Assembly (NCBI RefSeq): GCF_018224955.1
Contig: NZ_JAGTUU010000001.1
Span: forward strand, 372,001-436,000
Direction: 5' to 3'
Source of the DNA: Thetidibacter halocola
Lineage (GTDB): Bacteria > Pseudomonadota > Alphaproteobacteria > Rhodobacterales > Rhodobacteraceae
DNA: 64,000 nt
Part shown: in pieces, positions 62,156 to 64,000 of the stretch
How positions within the stretch are numbered: position 1 is the stretch's first letter
Layout: the number at the start of each line of letters is the position of its first letter
Position numbers and translations under genes: made by a program
The notes under the pieces: model-generated
Databases searched by the model: none
What the model saw: only the letters and a program-made list of their open reading frames with translations
What the model was told of the DNA's origin: nothing

Positions 62156-62965
62156 TCAGCCCTTGCGCAGGTCGCCGCCCGAGAGCCGCGCCATCACGGC
62201 CAGCGCCTCTTCGACAGTCGCCACGGCGCTGTCCGGGGCAAGAAGGCGCACGAAATCGGGCTGGTCGCGCACGACCTGTCCGCTGATGACGACATGGATG
62301 GCCGGATTCGCTGCCCGGACCGCCAGCACCAGCCGCGCCAGCGCCTCGGCCGACGACTCGCCGCCAGATGACAGGCCCAGCACGACGCAGGCCAGCCTGT
62401 CGATCTCGGCAAGGATCTGGTCATGGTCGGCATTCACCAGCGTGCTCACGTCCCAGCCGTGCTGGCGGAACAGTTCCGCCGCCATCTCGACGCCAAGACT
62501 GTGTTCCTCGCCCGGCACCAGCGCGAACAGCACCTGCTCTGCCCTCGTGATCCGCGGCGGCGGCAGGCGGTCGCGCAGGTCATGGACCAGCTCGTAAAGC
62601 CGCCAGGCCGCGACCGTCACCTGCACGAAGCTGGCCTCGCTGTCTTCCCACATCTGGCCCAGACGCACCGCGGCCTCGGCGAGGTAGCCGACATAGAGCC
62701 GGTCCAGTGAAAGGCCGCTTTCCTGCAGATCGTTCAGGATGAACCGCGCGTCCGAAGGATCGTCTGACAGAACCGAGGCACAGAGGCGGTCGATGACCGC
62801 GCTCTGCGTCTGTTCCGCCGCACCCGGAACACGGGTGCGCGCCTGCGCCATGCGGATCACCACCTCTCGTGCGAGGTCGTTCAGCGCGTCCTCGGACAAG
62901 GCCGAGCGCAGCGCGGAGACCCGCGAGAGGGTGATAGTCAAGTCGGGGTCGGACTGATCCGGCAT
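62156..62965 (-). CDS. Cobalamin-binding regulator (AerR/PpaA-like)
   Basis: 269 residues. The helical cap (VIDRLCASVLSDDPSDARFI, YLAEAAVRLGQMWED) and a Rossmann-like B12-binding domain with EEHSLGVEM (His as the cobalt ligand candidate) and VVLGLSSGGESS are arranged as in AerR/PpaA, the light-sensitive B12 proteins that act with CrtJ/PpsR on photosynthesis genes. No photosynthesis gene is visible here. The ATG after GGATGGGGAC is preferred to an upstream TTG. Confidence 0.82.
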   Translation of the reverse strand: MPDQSDPDLTITLSRVSALRSALSEDALNDLAREVVIRMAQARTRVPGAAEQTQSAVIDRLCASVLSDDPSDARFILNDLQESGLSLDRLYVGYLAEAAVRLGQMWEDSEASFVQVTVAAWRLYELVHDLRDRLPPPRITRAEQVLFALVPGEEHSLGVEMAAELFRQHGWDVSTLVNADHDQILAEIDRLACVVLGLSSGGESSAEALARLVLAVRAANPAIHVVISGQVVRDQPDFVRLLAPDSAVATVEEALAVMARLSGGDLRKG

Positions 62966-63075
62966 GTCCCCATCCGTTATTCTCTGGGCAGGCAAGCTAT
63001 TGATTCATTCAAGATGTATCTTGCCTGGTCGTCCGGTGTCGATCCCTTTCGTCGGTTTCGGCGACCGGCTTGGCA

Positions 63076-63855
63076 TCAGAGAGTAGCGTTGGTCGCGCCG
63101 CCGTCCAGCAGGATGTTCTGCCCCACGATGAAACCCGCATGTTGCGAACACAGGAACGCGCACATCGCGCCGAACTCGGCCGCGGTGCCGTAGCGGCGGG
63201 CCGGGATGGTAGCGGCACGGCGGGCGCGGGCCTCTTCGATCGGGATGCCCTCGGCCTTGACCACGCCGCCATCCAGAGCGTTGGCGCGGTCGGTGGCGTG
63301 GATGCCGGGCAGCAGGTTGTTGACGATCACGCCCTTTGGCGCCACCTGCCGCGCGGTGCCCGCGACATAGCCGGTCAGCCCGGTGCGCGCCGCATTGGAC
63401 AGGCCCAGCTGCGGGATCGGCGCCTTGACCGATTGCGAGGTGATGTTGACCACCCGGCCCCAGCCCCGGTCGGCCATGCCCGGCATGAGGGCGGTCATCA
63501 GCGCGATGGGCGTCAGCATGTTGGCGTCGAGAGCGCGGATGAAATCCTCGCGCCCCCAGTCCGACCACAGGCCCGGCGGCGGGCCGCCCGCGTTGGTCAC
63601 CAGGATGTCGACCGCGCCCGCGGCCTCCAGAACCCGCGCGCGTCCTTCCTCGCTGACGATATCCGCGGCAACGGTCGTCACCGACACCTGGAACCGGTCG
63701 CGGATCGCCTGCGCCGTGGCCTCCAGCGCCTCTGCGCCGCGTGCGTTCAGCACCAGGTCCGCGCCGGCCTCGGCCAGCGCCTCGGCACAGCCGCGTCCCA
63801 GCCCCTTGGACGAAGCGCAGACCAGCGCCCTCTTGCCGCGAATTCCCAGATCCAT
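63076..63855 (-). CDS. Short-chain dehydrogenase with altered catalytic motif
   Basis: 259-residue Rossmann-fold SDR: ALVCASSKGLGRGCAEAL (cofactor loop), LVTNAGGPPPGLWSDW, VVNITSQSVKAPIP and the closing GQNILLDGGATNATL. The usual YxxxK is replaced by SNAAR, so the Tyr proton donor is missing although the Ser region is kept. A subgroup of FabG-like proteins shares this; their activity is unclear. Confidence 0.9.
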   Translation of the reverse strand: MDLGIRGKRALVCASSKGLGRGCAEALAEAGADLVLNARGAEALEATAQAIRDRFQVSVTTVAADIVSEEGRARVLEAAGAVDILVTNAGGPPPGLWSDWGREDFIRALDANMLTPIALMTALMPGMADRGWGRVVNITSQSVKAPIPQLGLSNAARTGLTGYVAGTARQVAPKGVIVNNLLPGIHATDRANALDGGVVKAEGIPIEEARARRAATIPARRYGTAAEFGAMCAFLCSQHAGFIVGQNILLDGGATNATL

Positions 63856-63982
63856 GCGCGTTTCCCCTCACGTCTTGTCCATCGCCGGCAAAAACCCGGC
63901 GCCGGTCCCAGTTGATGCCATATTTCCCTGCCAGACAACCCGCGCTAGCCTGCGACAGGACCGACCCGGGAGAGCAGACAGG

Positions 63983-64000
63983 ATGACCGACCCGCGACCA
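63983..64000 (+). CDS. Start of a gene cut by the right edge
   Basis: GGGAGAGCAGACAGG precedes ATG at 63983 and six in-frame codons (MTDPRP) run to the edge. Nothing more can be said of the product. Confidence 0.5.

Overview
This window is a stretch of a high-GC alphaproteobacterial chromosome, most probably from the Rhodobacterales (Roseobacter/Paracoccus-type). The evidence is the codon use, the gene order uppS-cdsA-dxr-rseP-bamA-ompH-fabZ-lpxA-lpxI-lpxB, an IalB-family protein, FnrL-type boxes and a dispersed 'ACTCCGGGGG' repeat in intergenic gaps. I saw no rRNA, tRNA, CRISPR array or intact insertion sequence.

Region 1 (1-22.5 kb) is a catabolic locus built round a SorC-type regulator. 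One long leftward operon runs from about 10.6 kb off the left edge. It encodes E1-alpha and E1-beta of a thiamine-diphosphate 2-oxoacid/acetoin-type dehydrogenase, a free-standing 80-residue lipoyl domain, a GlpD/EryB-like flavin dehydrogenase, a class II aldolase, a free-standing E2 catalytic domain, a ribose-type ABC importer and an AraM-like glycerol-1-phosphate dehydrogenase. The divergent rightward unit is the SorC regulator, an FGGY sugar/polyol kinase, lipoyl synthase (lipA) and a RibH2-type lumazine synthase. A second leftward operon (22.5-14.9 kb) carries an M20C dipeptidase, a microsomal-type epoxide hydrolase and a second sugar-type ABC importer with two permeases. Together these look like import, phosphorylation, oxidation, aldol cleavage and lipoate-dependent acyl-CoA formation from an unidentified polyol or sugar. 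The split E2 and the co-located lipA are unusual.

Region 2 (22.5-24.4 kb) is gene-poor and looks like a scar. It holds an AT-rich patch, a fragment resembling the dusA 5' end (a known island integration site) and a 5'-truncated RES-domain toxin gene.

Region 3 (24.4-44.6 kb) is an alcohol/aldehyde/CO-type oxidation island. In order it has an orphan nitrate/taurine-type ABC permease, a NosR-like flavin/Fe-S membrane protein with its flavin transferase ApbE, form II CoxM/L/S with CoxG, a MoxJ-like binding protein, a c550-type cytochrome, and a PedABC-like ABC system with a PQQ-associated binding protein and beta-propeller. It ends with the ATPase and binding protein that the orphan permease lacks, a second cytochrome c with a perfect FNR/FixK box, and a PQQ alcohol dehydrogenase with the Asp-Tyr-Asp lanthanide signature. 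A short motif (CCAWTGGTCnTAWT-like) recurs 45-50 bases before several of these units.

Region 4 (44.7-49.3 kb) contains a pair of paralogous proteins of unknown function (one with a hydrophobic leader-like N-terminus), a HerA-like ATPase, a possible small RNA locus and an IalB protein.

Region 5 (49.3-60.2 kb) is the leftward envelope-biogenesis operon, with a 43-codon membrane microprotein between rseP and bamA. Region 6 (60.2-64 kb) holds an M48 protease, an AlkC-like repair protein, a B12-binding regulator of the AerR/PpaA type, a short-chain dehydrogenase lacking the usual Tyr-Lys pair, and the first codons of a further gene.
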